Positions 27,497-36,765 of a DNA stretch of 64,000 nt are shown piece after piece. The notes under the pieces were generated by a model that was given only the letters and a program-made list of their open reading frames with translations, did no database searches and was not told the DNA's origin. The stretch's first letter is position 1; every line of letters starts with the position of its first letter. The stretch is from Gordonia sp. SL306 (GTDB taxonomy: Bacteria; Actinomycetota; Actinomycetes; Mycobacteriales; Mycobacteriaceae). The stretch covers positions 3,782,001-3,846,000 of the forward strand of contig NZ_CP113063.1 in the NCBI RefSeq assembly GCF_026625785.1. Direction: 5' to 3'. Made by a program: the position numbers and the translations under genes.

Positions 27497-29515
27497 GTGA
27501 ACGATTCGCAGCAGAGCACTTCCCGGACGACATACATGGATTCGTTCGCCGCGGCGGCAGGAGAGCGGTCCGGTCGTGACCTCACCGACTATGCAGCGCT
27601 GTGGCAATGGTCCGTGGACGAGCCCGCCCGGTTCTGGCGCGCGTTATGGGACTTCTACGATCTCGATGACATCGCCGTCACGACGGACGGGCAGCCACTC
27701 CTCGACGATGCCGACGTGTTCGTGAGTCGCGAGATGCCGGGCGCGCAATGGTTTCCGAGGGTGCGACTCAACTACGTGTCCGCGATCCTGCGGCACACCG
27801 ACCGGCCGGGCGCGGCGATCGTCGGCATCGACGAGGACGGCGGACGGACCGAGGTCGCGTGGTCGGAACTGTCCGAACAGGTCGCCGGGTTCGCCCGGAC
27901 CCTGACCGATCTCGGCGTCGGCGTCGGTGATGTGGTGGCCGCGTATCTGCCGGACATCCCCGAGGCGGTGATCGCCTTTCTCGGCACCGCCTCCGTCGGC
28001 GCGATCTGGTCGGGCTGCGGGCAGGACTACGCACCGGAGGGGGCCGCGGGCCGCATCGCGCAGCTGCACCCGAAGGTTCTCGTCACCGCCGCGGGTTACC
28101 GCTACAACGGCAAGGTCGTCGACAAGACAGCCGAGAGTGCCGCATTGGCCGATCTCCTGCCCGAGTTGGTCGCGCACGTCGTCGTCGCACCGCCGGGTGG
28201 CGGTGGCCTACCCAGCGGTACTGCCGCACAGCCGGGTTCGGCGCAATGTCGCCGGATCGGCTACGCGGAGGCGGTGGATCACCAGGGTGAACCGTTCGAA
28301 CCGATCTCGGTGCCGTTCGACCACCCGCTGTGGGTCCTGTTCAGTTCCGGCACGACCGGCAAGCCGAAGGGCATCGTCCACGGCCACGGCGGGGTGGTGG
28401 TCGAACATCTCAAAGCGGCGGGACTCCACGGGGATCTGGGGCCCGACGATGTCTTCTTCTGGCAGACCGCGCTCAGTTGGATGATGTGGAACTTTCAGGT
28501 CGCCGGGTTGCTCTGCGGCACCAGGATCGTCTGCTACAGCGGATCACCGCTGTACTCCGATGCGGACCGGCTCTGGCAGATCGTCGAATCCGAAGGGGTC
28601 ACCTACTTCGGTACCAGCCCCGGGCAGCTGCAGGCCTCTCGCAAGGCGGCGCTGCGTCCCGGCCGGGATCATGATCTCTCCGCCCTGCGAACCCTGGGCA
28701 GCACCGGATCCACTCTCGCCGCCGATCTGTTCACCTGGGTCGACCACAACGTGAAGCCGGGGTTGCCGATCTCGTCCATCAGTGGGGGGACCGACGTGGT
28801 CACCGCGTTCGCGGGTGGTTCGGTAGGTGTCCCGGTCGTCGCGGGTGAGCTCTCGGTTCGCTATCTCGGAGTGGCGCTGGAGAGTTGGGCACCGGACCGT
28901 ACACCGCTGATCGATGAGGTCGGGGAGATGGTCATCACCGCACCGATGCCCTCGATGCCCGTGTCGTTCTGGAACGACCCCGACGGCGCGCGTTACCGCA
29001 GCGCGTACTTCACCCATGAGTGGGCATCTCCGCCACCTGAGTCGGTCTGGCGGCACGGCGACTGGGTGACAGTGACTGATCGCGGTTCGATGGTCATCCA
29101 CGGCCGAAGCGATGCCACATTGAACCGGCATGGCATCCGGATGGGATCGGCCGACATCTACGAGGTGGTCGAGGGAATCGACGAGATCGCCGAGGCCTTC
29201 GTCCTCGGGGTCGACGGTCCGCGCGGCGCGTACTGGATGCCGTTGTTCATCACGCTCGTACCCGGCGCCGGCCTGGACGATCAGTTGCGATCGCGCATCG
29301 CGTCGGAAGTCCGGACCAGATTGTCGCCGCGGCACGTGCCGGACGAGGTGATCGAGGCGCCGGGAATCCCTCATACCCGGACCGGCAAGAAACTCGAGGT
29401 GCCGGTGACCGGGATCCTGGCGGGGCGAGCCGACGTCAACATCGACCCGAGATCCGTGGACGACTACGGCCTGATCGCGTGGTACGCGAACCAGGGGACT
29501 GCCCATCGCTGGTAG
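27497..29515 (+). CDS. acetoacetyl-CoA synthetase
   Basis: A 672-residue ANL-superfamily ligase making acetoacetyl-CoA from acetoacetate, ATP and CoA. The length, the ACS-type N-terminal cap (LWQWSVDEPARFWRALWDFY), SSGTTGKPKGIVHGHGG, the TALSWMMWNFQVAGLLCGTR segment and GRSDATLNRHGIRMGSADIY match acetoacetyl-CoA synthetase rather than acetyl-CoA synthetase. As the last gene of the operon it would reclaim the acetoacetate released by CitE, taking the role that a CoA transferase (ScoAB) has in M. tuberculosis. GTG 27497 has AGGA about 5 bases before it; GTG 27473, which overlaps the fadD stop by 4 bases, is an alternative that adds eight residues. Confidence 0.9.
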   Translation: MNDSQQSTSRTTYMDSFAAAAGERSGRDLTDYAALWQWSVDEPARFWRALWDFYDLDDIAVTTDGQPLLDDADVFVSREMPGAQWFPRVRLNYVSAILRHTDRPGAAIVGIDEDGGRTEVAWSELSEQVAGFARTLTDLGVGVGDVVAAYLPDIPEAVIAFLGTASVGAIWSGCGQDYAPEGAAGRIAQLHPKVLVTAAGYRYNGKVVDKTAESAALADLLPELVAHVVVAPPGGGGLPSGTAAQPGSAQCRRIGYAEAVDHQGEPFEPISVPFDHPLWVLFSSGTTGKPKGIVHGHGGVVVEHLKAAGLHGDLGPDDVFFWQTALSWMMWNFQVAGLLCGTRIVCYSGSPLYSDADRLWQIVESEGVTYFGTSPGQLQASRKAALRPGRDHDLSALRTLGSTGSTLAADLFTWVDHNVKPGLPISSISGGTDVVTAFAGGSVGVPVVAGELSVRYLGVALESWAPDRTPLIDEVGEMVITAPMPSMPVSFWNDPDGARYRSAYFTHEWASPPPESVWRHGDWVTVTDRGSMVIHGRSDATLNRHGIRMGSADIYEVVEGIDEIAEAFVLGVDGPRGAYWMPLFITLVPGAGLDDQLRSRIASEVRTRLSPRHVPDEVIEAPGIPHTRTGKKLEVPVTGILAGRADVNIDPRSVDDYGLIAWYANQGTAHRW

Positions 29516-29647
29516 AAGGCGCAGGTCATCGGCACATCGCGCAGTGCGGCGAATGCCATGTCATAGGGGCATCGAAAAACATGTACTAGCGTGGGGCCCG
29601 GCACATGCGCTCACCGCGGGGGCACAGACGACTGAGCAGGAGATGCG

Positions 29648-30685
29648 ATGACCTACCAACCGGGATCCGGCCAGCAGGGTTACGGGCAGTACGGCGGCTA
29701 CTCACAGTCCGGCCACCAGGAAGGTGCGGGCTACGGGCAGCCGGGGTACGACCAGCAGGGCCAGGGCCAACAGGGACAGGGCCAGCAGGGTTACGGGCAG
29801 CAGCCGACCTACGGTCAGCAGTACCCGCCGAATTACGGCCAGCAGCAGTACCCGCAGAACTACGGCCAGCAGCAGTACCCGCAGAACTACGGCCAGCAGT
29901 ACCCACAGAACCCGCAGGGCTACGGCCAGCAGCAGTACCCGCAGAACCCGCAGGGCTACGGACAATATGGTTCCCCGGCGGCACCGAAGCCGCAGGGCCA
30001 GGGACTGCCGGGCAACATCGGCCAGCTTCTCGCCATCGCGGTCGCGGCGGTCGCCGGCGTCGACGCCATCGTCAGCTTCTGGAATCTCGGTGCGTATCTG
30101 CCGTATATGGCATTCATCGCCCTGCTCGCGGTACTGACCCTGCATCCGAAGATCGACACGAAGATCTTCGTGCCGGTGATCGCGGCGGCTGCGGTCGGGA
30201 CGGCGATCACGGACATCTTCGCGGTGATCCACACGGCCTCGCGCGGGTCGGAGTTCATCGCCAATTCGGGCATCGACTACACCCAGCTGGTGCTGTCGCT
30301 GATCGTGGCCGCGCTTGCCGTCTTCTGGCTGTCGATCGTGTTGGACCTGGTCAAGGTGGCACCGGCAATCGGCGGGACCGCCGCGTCGGCCGACGCCGCT
30401 GCTCCGACCACTCAGGTCCCGGCCCAGACCCAGTCGTCGGCTTACGGCGATGCGCAGACCAGTGCCTACGGTGCGGCCACCACGCAGCAGCCCACCTATG
30501 ATCCGTCCGCGTACACCCATGTGCCGTCGTCGCCGACCTCGTCGCCGGGCTACAGCCCGACGGTCGGTGCATCCGAGGCCGGGGCGTCGGCCGGTTACTC
30601 GCCGGAGCGGTCCGCCCAGGCAGGCGACAGCGGTTCGGAAGCCACCACCAAGCTCAACAAACCGGAGCAGTCGAGCGGTCACTGA
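29648..30685 (+). CDS. DUF5336 membrane protein with YGQQ-rich N-terminus (Rv0954-like)
   Basis: A 345-residue protein. Residues 1-115 are almost only Gln, Tyr, Gly, Pro and Asn, with repeated QQYPQNYG and PQGYGQ units, and must be disordered. Four hydrophobic segments follow (about 120-225: [68 protein letters not shown]), then a 115-residue Ala/Ser/Thr-rich tail. This is the DUF5336 layout of M. tuberculosis Rv0954, which has been tied to the cell-division complex. GGAG precedes the ATG by about 6 bases. It is followed by a terminator and then perM, preserving the Rv0954-Rv0955 order. Confidence 0.88.
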   Translation: MTYQPGSGQQGYGQYGGYSQSGHQEGAGYGQPGYDQQGQGQQGQGQQGYGQQPTYGQQYPPNYGQQQYPQNYGQQQYPQNYGQQYPQNPQGYGQQQYPQNPQGYGQYGSPAAPKPQGQGLPGNIGQLLAIAVAAVAGVDAIVSFWNLGAYLPYMAFIALLAVLTLHPKIDTKIFVPVIAAAAVGTAITDIFAVIHTASRGSEFIANSGIDYTQLVLSLIVAALAVFWLSIVLDLVKVAPAIGGTAASADAAAPTTQVPAQTQSSAYGDAQTSAYGAATTQQPTYDPSAYTHVPSSPTSSPGYSPTVGASEAGASAGYSPERSAQAGDSGSEATTKLNKPEQSSGH

Positions 30686-30706
30686 CCCTCCGGCACCCGC
30701 ATCATC

Positions 30707-30741
30707 CGGCGCCCCGTCGACACAATGTCGGCGGGGCGCCG
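30707..30741 (+). terminator. terminator after the DUF5336 gene
   Basis: CGGCGCCCCG (30707-30716) pairs with CGGGGCGCCG (30732-30741), with CGA/TCG pairing inside, 22 bases after the stop. No U tract. Confidence 0.7.
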
Positions 30742-30845
30742 CGGTGTCACAGAGGTCATCGGCGTGCGACGCCTGCGACGCGTGTCGCTTTCTGGGGTTG
30801 TCGCGGCGCGTCTGCCGGATGTGATGGTTGGGTCGTGCCACGCTC

Positions 30846-32351
30846 ATGGTGATGCCCTCGCCTACAGCTGACAACCTCGCGTCGCGTCTGCGTCAGATGC
30901 GGCAGCTGAGCCGTGCCCAACGGGCGATGCCCGACGGGTCTGCACGCGAGCTCGTCGTCGTCGCGTTCGCGGTCCCGGTCGTCACGATGCTGGTGTCGGC
31001 CGTGGTGGTCCTGACGGTGTTGCTGTCGGCCGGGAGCGGACTCGACGGGATGGCGACCGCGGTCGGTGCGATCTGGCTCGCCATCCATCAGGTCCCGCTG
31101 ACGATGAGCGGCGTGACGATCGGGGTGCTCCCGCTGCTGCCGACGATCGCGGTGGCCGCCGGATCCGCGCGGTTGGCGGCGTCGGTGAGCGGCCCCGAGC
31201 GGCCCGCATCCGAGCTGGTGGCGGTCGTGTTCTCGGCGATGGGTGGTCCACTGCTGATGACCGCCCTGTCGCTCGCGGTCGTGATGGACGGGTCGTCGGT
31301 CTTTCCGTTGCAGAGTCCGGCCGCGTTGACCGCATTCGGCTACACGGCCGGCATCCATGCGGCAGCGGCCACGCTCGGGATCGTCTGGCGGCGTCGGCGA
31401 GAGTGCTACGACCGCTTCGGGATCACGCCCGCAGTGCGGCGCGGCGTGCGGCTGGGTGGATTCGCCGTGGCCGCGCTGCTCACCTGTGCGGCCGCACTCG
31501 TCGTGATCCGGTTGGTCATGCGATGGGGGGTCGTCGGCGATCTGATCGGTGGCGGCAGTGATCTCGACGGCTACCTCGGACTCACCGCGCTGTCGGTGCT
31601 GTACCTGCCCAATGCGGTCGTCGGGGCAGCGGCGGTGCTCGTCGGGTCTGACGTCCATGTCGGTGGCGCGACCGTCGATCTGCTCGACGTCCACGGCGGC
31701 CCGGTGCCTCCGCTGCCGGTACTCGGCGTGCTGCCCGAGGGCGGCGCAGGCATGCTCGGGATCCTTGGCTTCGTGATCCCGGCGTCGATCGCGCTGCTGG
31801 TGGCGTGGCGCTGCCGCGACATCGATCCACTGGCGAATGTGCGGTCCGTCGCGGTGGCCGGTGCGGTCGCCGCATCGACGATGGTGGTTCTGTGCGCGAT
31901 GGCGGGTGGCGTGCTCGGCGAGTTCGGTGATGCCGGTGTCACCCTGCCCAGCGCAGGCGTTTTCACACTCGGTTGGATAGTTGTCGCCGGCATGGTGGTC
32001 GCGCTGGTCTACGGAACGCTTCCGTCGACCCGCGCCGCGCGCGAGATGCTCGACGTCGAAGAAGAGTTCTTCGACGTGGACGACCCCGGTTACGAGGACG
32101 ACTACCTCACCGCAGACGACGAGGGCGACTGGGAGTACGAGGACTGGGAGTACGAGGACTCGGAGTATGAGGACGACGGTGCCGACGGCGCCTGGTCTGA
32201 CGACGACCCGGACGGCGAGCACCGGGATGACGGCGGCCGGGACGACGAGTGGGACGCCACCGGGTCAGCCGACGAGTTCGACACGGCTGACGAACACGAG
32301 AGCGTGGGCACAGCGGACGAGGACGTCGAGTACTCGGGCGACCCGCGCTGA
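30846..32351 (+). CDS. perM: cell division protein PerM (DUF6350, Rv0955-like)
   Basis: An integral membrane protein of 501 residues from ATG 30846 with about nine to ten hydrophobic segments between residues 35 and 395, followed by an extremely acidic C-terminal tail of about 110 residues (WEYEDWEYEDSEYEDD and further DE-rich sequence) that should be cytoplasmic. It lies between the DUF5336 gene and purN as Rv0955 does; Rv0955 (PerM) supports division through FtsB in M. tuberculosis. The start is uncertain: an in-frame TTG at 30828 and ATG 30852 are possible, and no strong ribosome site precedes any of them. Confidence 0.85.
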   Translation: MVMPSPTADNLASRLRQMRQLSRAQRAMPDGSARELVVVAFAVPVVTMLVSAVVVLTVLLSAGSGLDGMATAVGAIWLAIHQVPLTMSGVTIGVLPLLPTIAVAAGSARLAASVSGPERPASELVAVVFSAMGGPLLMTALSLAVVMDGSSVFPLQSPAALTAFGYTAGIHAAAATLGIVWRRRRECYDRFGITPAVRRGVRLGGFAVAALLTCAAALVVIRLVMRWGVVGDLIGGGSDLDGYLGLTALSVLYLPNAVVGAAAVLVGSDVHVGGATVDLLDVHGGPVPPLPVLGVLPEGGAGMLGILGFVIPASIALLVAWRCRDIDPLANVRSVAVAGAVAASTMVVLCAMAGGVLGEFGDAGVTLPSAGVFTLGWIVVAGMVVALVYGTLPSTRAAREMLDVEEEFFDVDDPGYEDDYLTADDEGDWEYEDWEYEDSEYEDDGADGAWSDDDPDGEHRDDGGRDDEWDATGSADEFDTADEHESVGTADEDVEYSGDPR

Positions 32352-32400
32352 CGGAGCAGGACCGCACCGCCCCGACGATCAGGGCATTCAGGCCGCCCAC

Positions 32401-32406
32401 TAGGCT
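32401..32406 (+). promoter_or_regulatory. -10 box TAGGCT, leaderless start of purN
   Basis: TAGGCT is 7 bases before GTG 32414. The nine bases CACTAGGCT preceding purN recur before the DUF1707 gene (42113-42121), again close to a GTG. Confidence 0.5.
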
Positions 32407-32413
32407 CCCAGAT

Positions 32414-33049
32414 GTGAACGCAGTCCCCGCAGAGCCCTCCGTGCCTGCGGTTCGCGTACCCGTCGTGGTGATGGCATCGGGTACCGGTTCGCTGCTGGAA
32501 TCATTGCTCGCGCGGGTGGATCAGGGCGCACCGTTCCGAATCGTGGCCCTCGTGGTGGACCGGGGATGCCGCGCTGCGGACATCGCCGTCGCCCACGACG
32601 TCCCCCTGGTGGATCTCCGACTCGCCGATCATCCCGACCGTGCCGCCTGGGATGCCCGATTGACCGAGCGCGTCGCCGAACACGATCCTGCATGGGTGGT
32701 GACTGCGGGGTTCATGAAAATCCTTGGGCCGGCGTTCCTCTCCCGATTCGGCGGTCGCATCGTGAACTCGCACCCGGCGTTGCTGCCGTCTTTCCCAGGC
32801 GCACACGGGGTCGCCGACGCCCTCGCCCACGGCGTGAAAGTGACCGGTGCCACGGTGCATCTGGTGGATGCCGGCGTGGACACCGGGCCCATCCTCGCGC
32901 AGGAGCCCGTGCCGGTGCGAGCGGACGACACCGCGGACACCCTGCACGAACGAATCAAATCGGTCGAGCGTGTGTTGCTCGCCGACGTGGTGACCGCACT
33001 CGTCACCAGAGGTGTAGTGATCGACGGACGAAAGGCCGACATCCCGTGA
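32414..33049 (+). CDS. purN: phosphoribosylglycinamide formyltransferase
   Basis: A 211-residue GAR transformylase (third step of purine synthesis) using 10-formyltetrahydrofolate. [16 protein letters not shown] is the phosphate-binding loop. The catalytic triad is seen as Asn and His in [17 protein letters not shown] and Asp in [15 protein letters not shown]. It is about the normal size. GTG 32414 is the predicted leaderless start. Its stop overlaps the purH start by 4 bases, making a coupled purNH operon as in M. tuberculosis Rv0956-Rv0957. Confidence 0.96.
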   Translation: MNAVPAEPSVPAVRVPVVVMASGTGSLLESLLARVDQGAPFRIVALVVDRGCRAADIAVAHDVPLVDLRLADHPDRAAWDARLTERVAEHDPAWVVTAGFMKILGPAFLSRFGGRIVNSHPALLPSFPGAHGVADALAHGVKVTGATVHLVDAGVDTGPILAQEPVPVRADDTADTLHERIKSVERVLLADVVTALVTRGVVIDGRKADIP

Positions 33050-34623
33050 ACGCACAGAGCCCCACCGGCAGCTCCCGACGCCCGATCCGCCGCGCGCTGG
33101 TCAGTGTCTATGACAAGACCGGACTCGCCGACCTCGCGTCGACGCTGCATGGTGCAGGCGTCGAGATCGTGTCCACCGGTTCCACGGCGAAAACGATTGC
33201 CGACGCCGGGGTCCCGGTGGTCGAGGTGTCGACGCTGACCGGGTTCCCCGAATGCCTGGACGGACGGGTCAAGACCCTGCATCCGATGGTGCACGCCGGC
33301 ATCCTCGCGGACAGCCGTAAGCAGGGTCACGTCGACCAGCTCGCCGAGCTCGGTATCGCGGCATTCGACCTGGTCATCGTCAACCTGTATCCGTTCACCG
33401 AGACCGTCGCGTCGGGGGCGGGGCCGGACGAGTGCGTCGAGCAGATCGACATCGGCGGACCCTCGATGGTCCGTGGTGCTGCCAAGAACCACCCGACGGT
33501 CGCCGTCGTGGTGAACCCCGGCGACTACGGCGTGGTGCAGGACGCGGTGACGGCAGGCGGTTTCAGCCTCGACGAACGTAAGGTGCTGGCGGCCAAGGCA
33601 TTCCGTCACACCGCCGATTACGACGTCGCGGTCGCATCGTGGATGTCCAGCGTGGTTGCGCCGTCGTCGGATTCCGAGATCTTCCCCGACTGGGTCGGCG
33701 CGACCTGGAACCGGTCGTCGTTGTTGCGCTACGGCGAGAACCCGCATCAGGCGGCAGCCCTCTACCTCAGCGAGGCGGGCGGTGGACTGGCGTCCGCGGA
33801 GCAGTTGCACGGCAAGGAGATGAGCTACAACAACTACACCGATGCCGATGCGGCATGGCGAAGCGCGCATGACTTCGACGCCCCCGCGGTCGCGATCATC
33901 AAGCACGCCAATCCGTGTGGGATCGCCGTGGGCGACGACATCGCCGAAGCTCATCGCAAGGCCCACGCGTGCGATCCCGTGAGCGCGTATGGCGGTGTGA
34001 TCGCTGCCAATCGTGAGATCACCGTGGAGATGGCCGAACAGGTCGCCGAGATCTTCACCGAGGTCGTCATCGCTCCCGGCTTCGCCGACGGCGCGCTTTC
34101 GGTGTTGACCCGCAAGAAGAACATCCGGGTACTGACCGCACCGGCGCCGCAGCGCGCGGGCGTGGAGACCAAGCCGATCTCGGGCGGCCTTCTCATGCAG
34201 CAACGCGATGTCCTCGACGCCGACGGTGACGACCCGGCGAACTGGACCCTGGCCGCCGGTGCCCCGGCCGAGCCGGCGACGCTCGCCGATCTCGAATTCG
34301 CCTGGCGGGCCTGCCGGTCGGTGAAGTCGAATGCGATCCTGCTGGCCGACGGCGGCGCGTCGGTCGGCGTCGGCATGGGCCAGGTCAATCGGGTCGACTC
34401 CGCTCACCTCGCCATCAAGCGCGCCGGTGACCGGGCAACCGGCAGCGTGGCTGCCTCAGACGCCTTCTTCCCGTTCCCGGACGGCTTGCAGGTCCTCATC
34501 GCGGGCGGGGTCCGCGCGGTGGTCCAGCCCGGCGGATCCATCCGCGACAACGAGGTGATCGAGGCGGCATCGGAGGCCGGTGTCACGTTGTACCTCACGG
34601 GCGCACGACATTTCGCACACTGA
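33046..34623 (+). CDS. purH: bifunctional AICAR formyltransferase/IMP cyclohydrolase
   Basis: A 525-residue two-domain enzyme for the last two steps to IMP. The N-terminal IMP cyclohydrolase contains [32 protein letters not shown] and [15 protein letters not shown]. The AICAR transformylase domain has [27 protein letters not shown] with the Lys-His pair used in formyl transfer, and [16 protein letters not shown] 33046 overlaps the purN stop (GTGA). Next gene 13 bases downstream. Confidence 0.97.
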   Translation: MNAQSPTGSSRRPIRRALVSVYDKTGLADLASTLHGAGVEIVSTGSTAKTIADAGVPVVEVSTLTGFPECLDGRVKTLHPMVHAGILADSRKQGHVDQLAELGIAAFDLVIVNLYPFTETVASGAGPDECVEQIDIGGPSMVRGAAKNHPTVAVVVNPGDYGVVQDAVTAGGFSLDERKVLAAKAFRHTADYDVAVASWMSSVVAPSSDSEIFPDWVGATWNRSSLLRYGENPHQAAALYLSEAGGGLASAEQLHGKEMSYNNYTDADAAWRSAHDFDAPAVAIIKHANPCGIAVGDDIAEAHRKAHACDPVSAYGGVIAANREITVEMAEQVAEIFTEVVIAPGFADGALSVLTRKKNIRVLTAPAPQRAGVETKPISGGLLMQQRDVLDADGDDPANWTLAAGAPAEPATLADLEFAWRACRSVKSNAILLADGGASVGVGMGQVNRVDSAHLAIKRAGDRATGSVAASDAFFPFPDGLQVLIAGGVRAVVQPGGSIRDNEVIEAASEAGVTLYLTGARHFAH

Positions 34624-34635
34624 TCCCCCGAATCC

Positions 34636-35379
34636 GTGAGCCCGGTCGAATTCGCTTTCCTGATCCTGGCCGGATTCGGGGCCGGACTGATCGGTTACAT
34701 CACCGGGCTGGCATCGGTGGTCAGCTACCCGGCCCTGCTCGCAGTGGGACTCAGCCCGATAGCGGCGAACGTCACGAACACCGTGTCATTGGTGGCCGTC
34801 GGCATCGGGAGTACATCCCAGTCCGGCCGGGTCCTCCTCGACGGTGACCGGCGTCGCCTGATCGGTGGCGCTATCGCATCGCTCGTCGGCGGCACGATCG
34901 GTGCGGTGATCCTCTTGCTCACCCCGCCGGGAGCTTTCGAGGCCATCGTGCCGTTTCTGGTCGCTCTCGCGGCGGTCGCGCTGTTGTGTCAGCCCGTTCT
35001 CCGGCGCTGGGCGACCAGCCACCAGGACCGGCCATGGGTGTGGTTGATCTCGCTGGTGATCATCTCGGTCTACGGAGGCTATTTCGGTGCCGGGGCGGGC
35101 ATCATGGTGCTCGCCCTGATGCTCGTGCTCACCAGCGAGCCATTGTGGCGCGCGGCGCTGTCGAAGTCGTTGTTCCTGGGTATCGCGAACACCATCGCGG
35201 CCGTTGGATTCATGATCTTCGGACCGGTCGACTGGTGGGCGGCACTGGCGATGGCCATCGGCTGTCTGATCGGTGGCTGGTGTGGACCGCCGGTGGTGAA
35301 GCGACTGCCGGCCGGGCCGTTGCGGATCGCGGTCGCCATCGGCGGCTTGGGCCTCGCCGTCTGGCTCGCCGTCCGCTGA
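34636..35379 (+). CDS. TauE/SafE family sulfite exporter-like protein
   Basis: A 247-residue membrane protein with about eight spans in two halves. The first half begins FAFLILAGFGAGLIGYITGLAS with the conserved G..SG-like turn, and SYPALLAVGLSPIAANVTNTV follows; the second half repeats the motif as YGGYFGAGAGIMVLALMLV. This is the TauE/SafE signature; members export sulfite, sulfoacetate or other organic anions. The gene starts with GTG 13 bases after purH, without an obvious ribosome site, so it may be read with the purine genes. A TauD-type dioxygenase lies beyond a 489-base repeat-rich spacer, which would fit taurine or alkylsulfonate use but is weak evidence. Confidence 0.88.
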   Translation: MSPVEFAFLILAGFGAGLIGYITGLASVVSYPALLAVGLSPIAANVTNTVSLVAVGIGSTSQSGRVLLDGDRRRLIGGAIASLVGGTIGAVILLLTPPGAFEAIVPFLVALAAVALLCQPVLRRWATSHQDRPWVWLISLVIISVYGGYFGAGAGIMVLALMLVLTSEPLWRAALSKSLFLGIANTIAAVGFMIFGPVDWWAALAMAIGCLIGGWCGPPVVKRLPAGPLRIAVAIGGLGLAVWLAVR

Positions 35380-35868
35380 CCCACCACCGTCCCGCCGACA
35401 GCAACCCGGATCGCGCCGACAGCAACCCGGATCGCGCCGACAGCAACGTTGTCGTCGGTGAAGGTGCGCGCCGCCGCGCCAGCTCTGAGGGTGGGCACCT
35501 CCCGCCGGTGCTGTCGGTGCAGAACGCGTTGCTGTCGACGGGTGAGAGGTTGCTGTCAGTGAGATTTCAGTTGCTGTCGGCGAGAGAGAGGGGGAGCTGA
35601 GCCCTTTCGCTCAGCGTGCGACAAACCCTGGGCGGACCTGCGCAGGTTCACTACAAAGATGGGGTGACTTTCACTGCATCCGGCTCGCCGACTCTCCTCA
35701 CGGGTGTCGCGTGGTCCGTCCGCGCAGAACGCGTGGCTCCCGCCGGAGCGGGGAGGGTCGCGATGACCGGGATTCACCGGATGACCTGGTCGGATGGATC
35801 GCATCACGGATCGCCTCCGGGAGACGACGGAGCCCATCCCATCCAGCGCGATCCGAAAAGGACCATCC
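35380..35868. other. 489-base intergenic region between tauE-like and tauD-like genes
   Basis: The first 200 bases carry the 21-bp repeat array described separately. The rest (35590-35868) has no convincing gene: a possible short frame from about 35664 runs into the tauD-like gene without usual codon use. AAAAGGA at 35856-35862 is the ribosome site for the next gene. Confidence 0.5.
35393..35582. repeat. 21-bp-phased repeat array in both orientations
   Basis: CGCCGACAGCAAC occurs at 35393, 35414 and 35435, exactly 21 bases apart; the first two units are identical over the full 21 bases. After a 60-base spacer the reverse complement type GTTGCTGTC(A/G)(A/G)(C/T)G occurs at 35528, 35549 and 35570, again 21 apart, with a weaker member at 35507 (GGTGCTGTCGGTG) in the same phase and another degenerate one at 35448. 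The two arrays face each other and could pair. The same word family appears in frame in the nitrate reductase gene (57318-57380). Confidence 0.85.
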
Positions 35869-36762
35869 ATGACCCTGTCCATCACCCCGTCGTCCGACAC
35901 CACTGACACCCTCTCCGCCGGGGTCGAGTTCGACATCGACGAGTTCGGCCCATCCTTCGGCGCGGAGATCCGCGGTGTGAACATCGCATCTGCCTCCGAC
36001 GACCAGATCGTCGCCCTCCGCCACGCCCTGATCGATTACAAGGTGATCGTCCTGCGCGACCAGCAGATCGATGATGCCGAGCACATCGAGTTCGGCCGGC
36101 GGCTGGGGGACCTCACGTTCGGGCATCCGGTCTGGAACAGTGGCGACGTTCCCGGTGAGGTCTACTCACTCGACAGCGCCGACGACGGGTTCGCCGATGT
36201 CTGGCACACCGACGTCACGTTCATGCCGCGTCCTCCGATGGGTTCGATTCTTCGGCCAGTTGTGTTGCCGCGCAACGGCGGCGACACGAATTGGGCCGAT
36301 GCGGAGCTGGCGTACGAGTCGCTGTCGGAGCCGGTGCGCCGACTGGCCGATTCGCTGACCGCGGTGCACGACGGCAACCGTGCGTTCGGCTACTACCTCA
36401 AGCAGCGTCGTGGTGGTCGCGGAAACACCTGGGACGGAGAGGAAGTCACCGAACTCGTGCCGGTCACTCATCCCGTGGTGCGGGTCCACCCGGAGACCGG
36501 TCGCAAGTCGCTGTTCGTCAATCCGGGCTTCACATCGCATATCGACGGGGTATCCGACGCGGAGAGCCGCGGCATACTGGATCTTCTCTACGCGCATATC
36601 ACGAAGCCCGAGCACATCGTTCGGCATCGGTGGCGTCTGGGCGACGTCGTCCTCTGGGACAACCGCAACACCTTGCACTACGCGAATCGCGACTACGGCG
36701 ACACCCGCCGCGTCATGCATCGGATCACGCTCCGGGGCGATGAGCCCTTCGGTCCCGCCTGA
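35869..36762 (+). CDS. TauD/TfdA family Fe(II)/2-oxoglutarate dioxygenase
   Basis: A 297-residue non-heme iron oxygenase. The iron triad is intact: H113 and D115 in VWHTDVTF and H270 in RNTLHYANRDYG. The 2-oxoglutarate-binding Arg lies in RRVMHRITLRG. The N-terminal FGAEIRGVNIAS and VLRDQQI segments are standard for TauD-like proteins. Substrates of the family include taurine, alkylsulfates and phenoxyacetates; none can be chosen here, though a TauE-like exporter upstream hints at a sulfonate or sulfate ester. ATG 35869 follows AAAAGGA. Confidence 0.92.
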   Translation: MTLSITPSSDTTDTLSAGVEFDIDEFGPSFGAEIRGVNIASASDDQIVALRHALIDYKVIVLRDQQIDDAEHIEFGRRLGDLTFGHPVWNSGDVPGEVYSLDSADDGFADVWHTDVTFMPRPPMGSILRPVVLPRNGGDTNWADAELAYESLSEPVRRLADSLTAVHDGNRAFGYYLKQRRGGRGNTWDGEEVTELVPVTHPVVRVHPETGRKSLFVNPGFTSHIDGVSDAESRGILDLLYAHITKPEHIVRHRWRLGDVVLWDNRNTLHYANRDYGDTRRVMHRITLRGDEPFGPA

Positions 36763-36765
36763 CCC

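Noticed and set aside
30828..30845. TTG 30828 as start of perM
   Set aside because: It adds only six residues, has no good ribosome site and two ATG codons follow directly; kept only as an alternative.
35397..35582. The 21-bp array as a CRISPR
   Set aside because: Repeats are short, spacing leaves only about 8 bases, the first spacers are identical and the second half is inverted; no cas genes are near.
35664..35906. A short gene or leader peptide upstream of the tauD-like gene
   Set aside because: The open frame runs into the dioxygenase gene, has no ribosome site, and lacks the cysteine run expected of a sulfur-attenuation leader.
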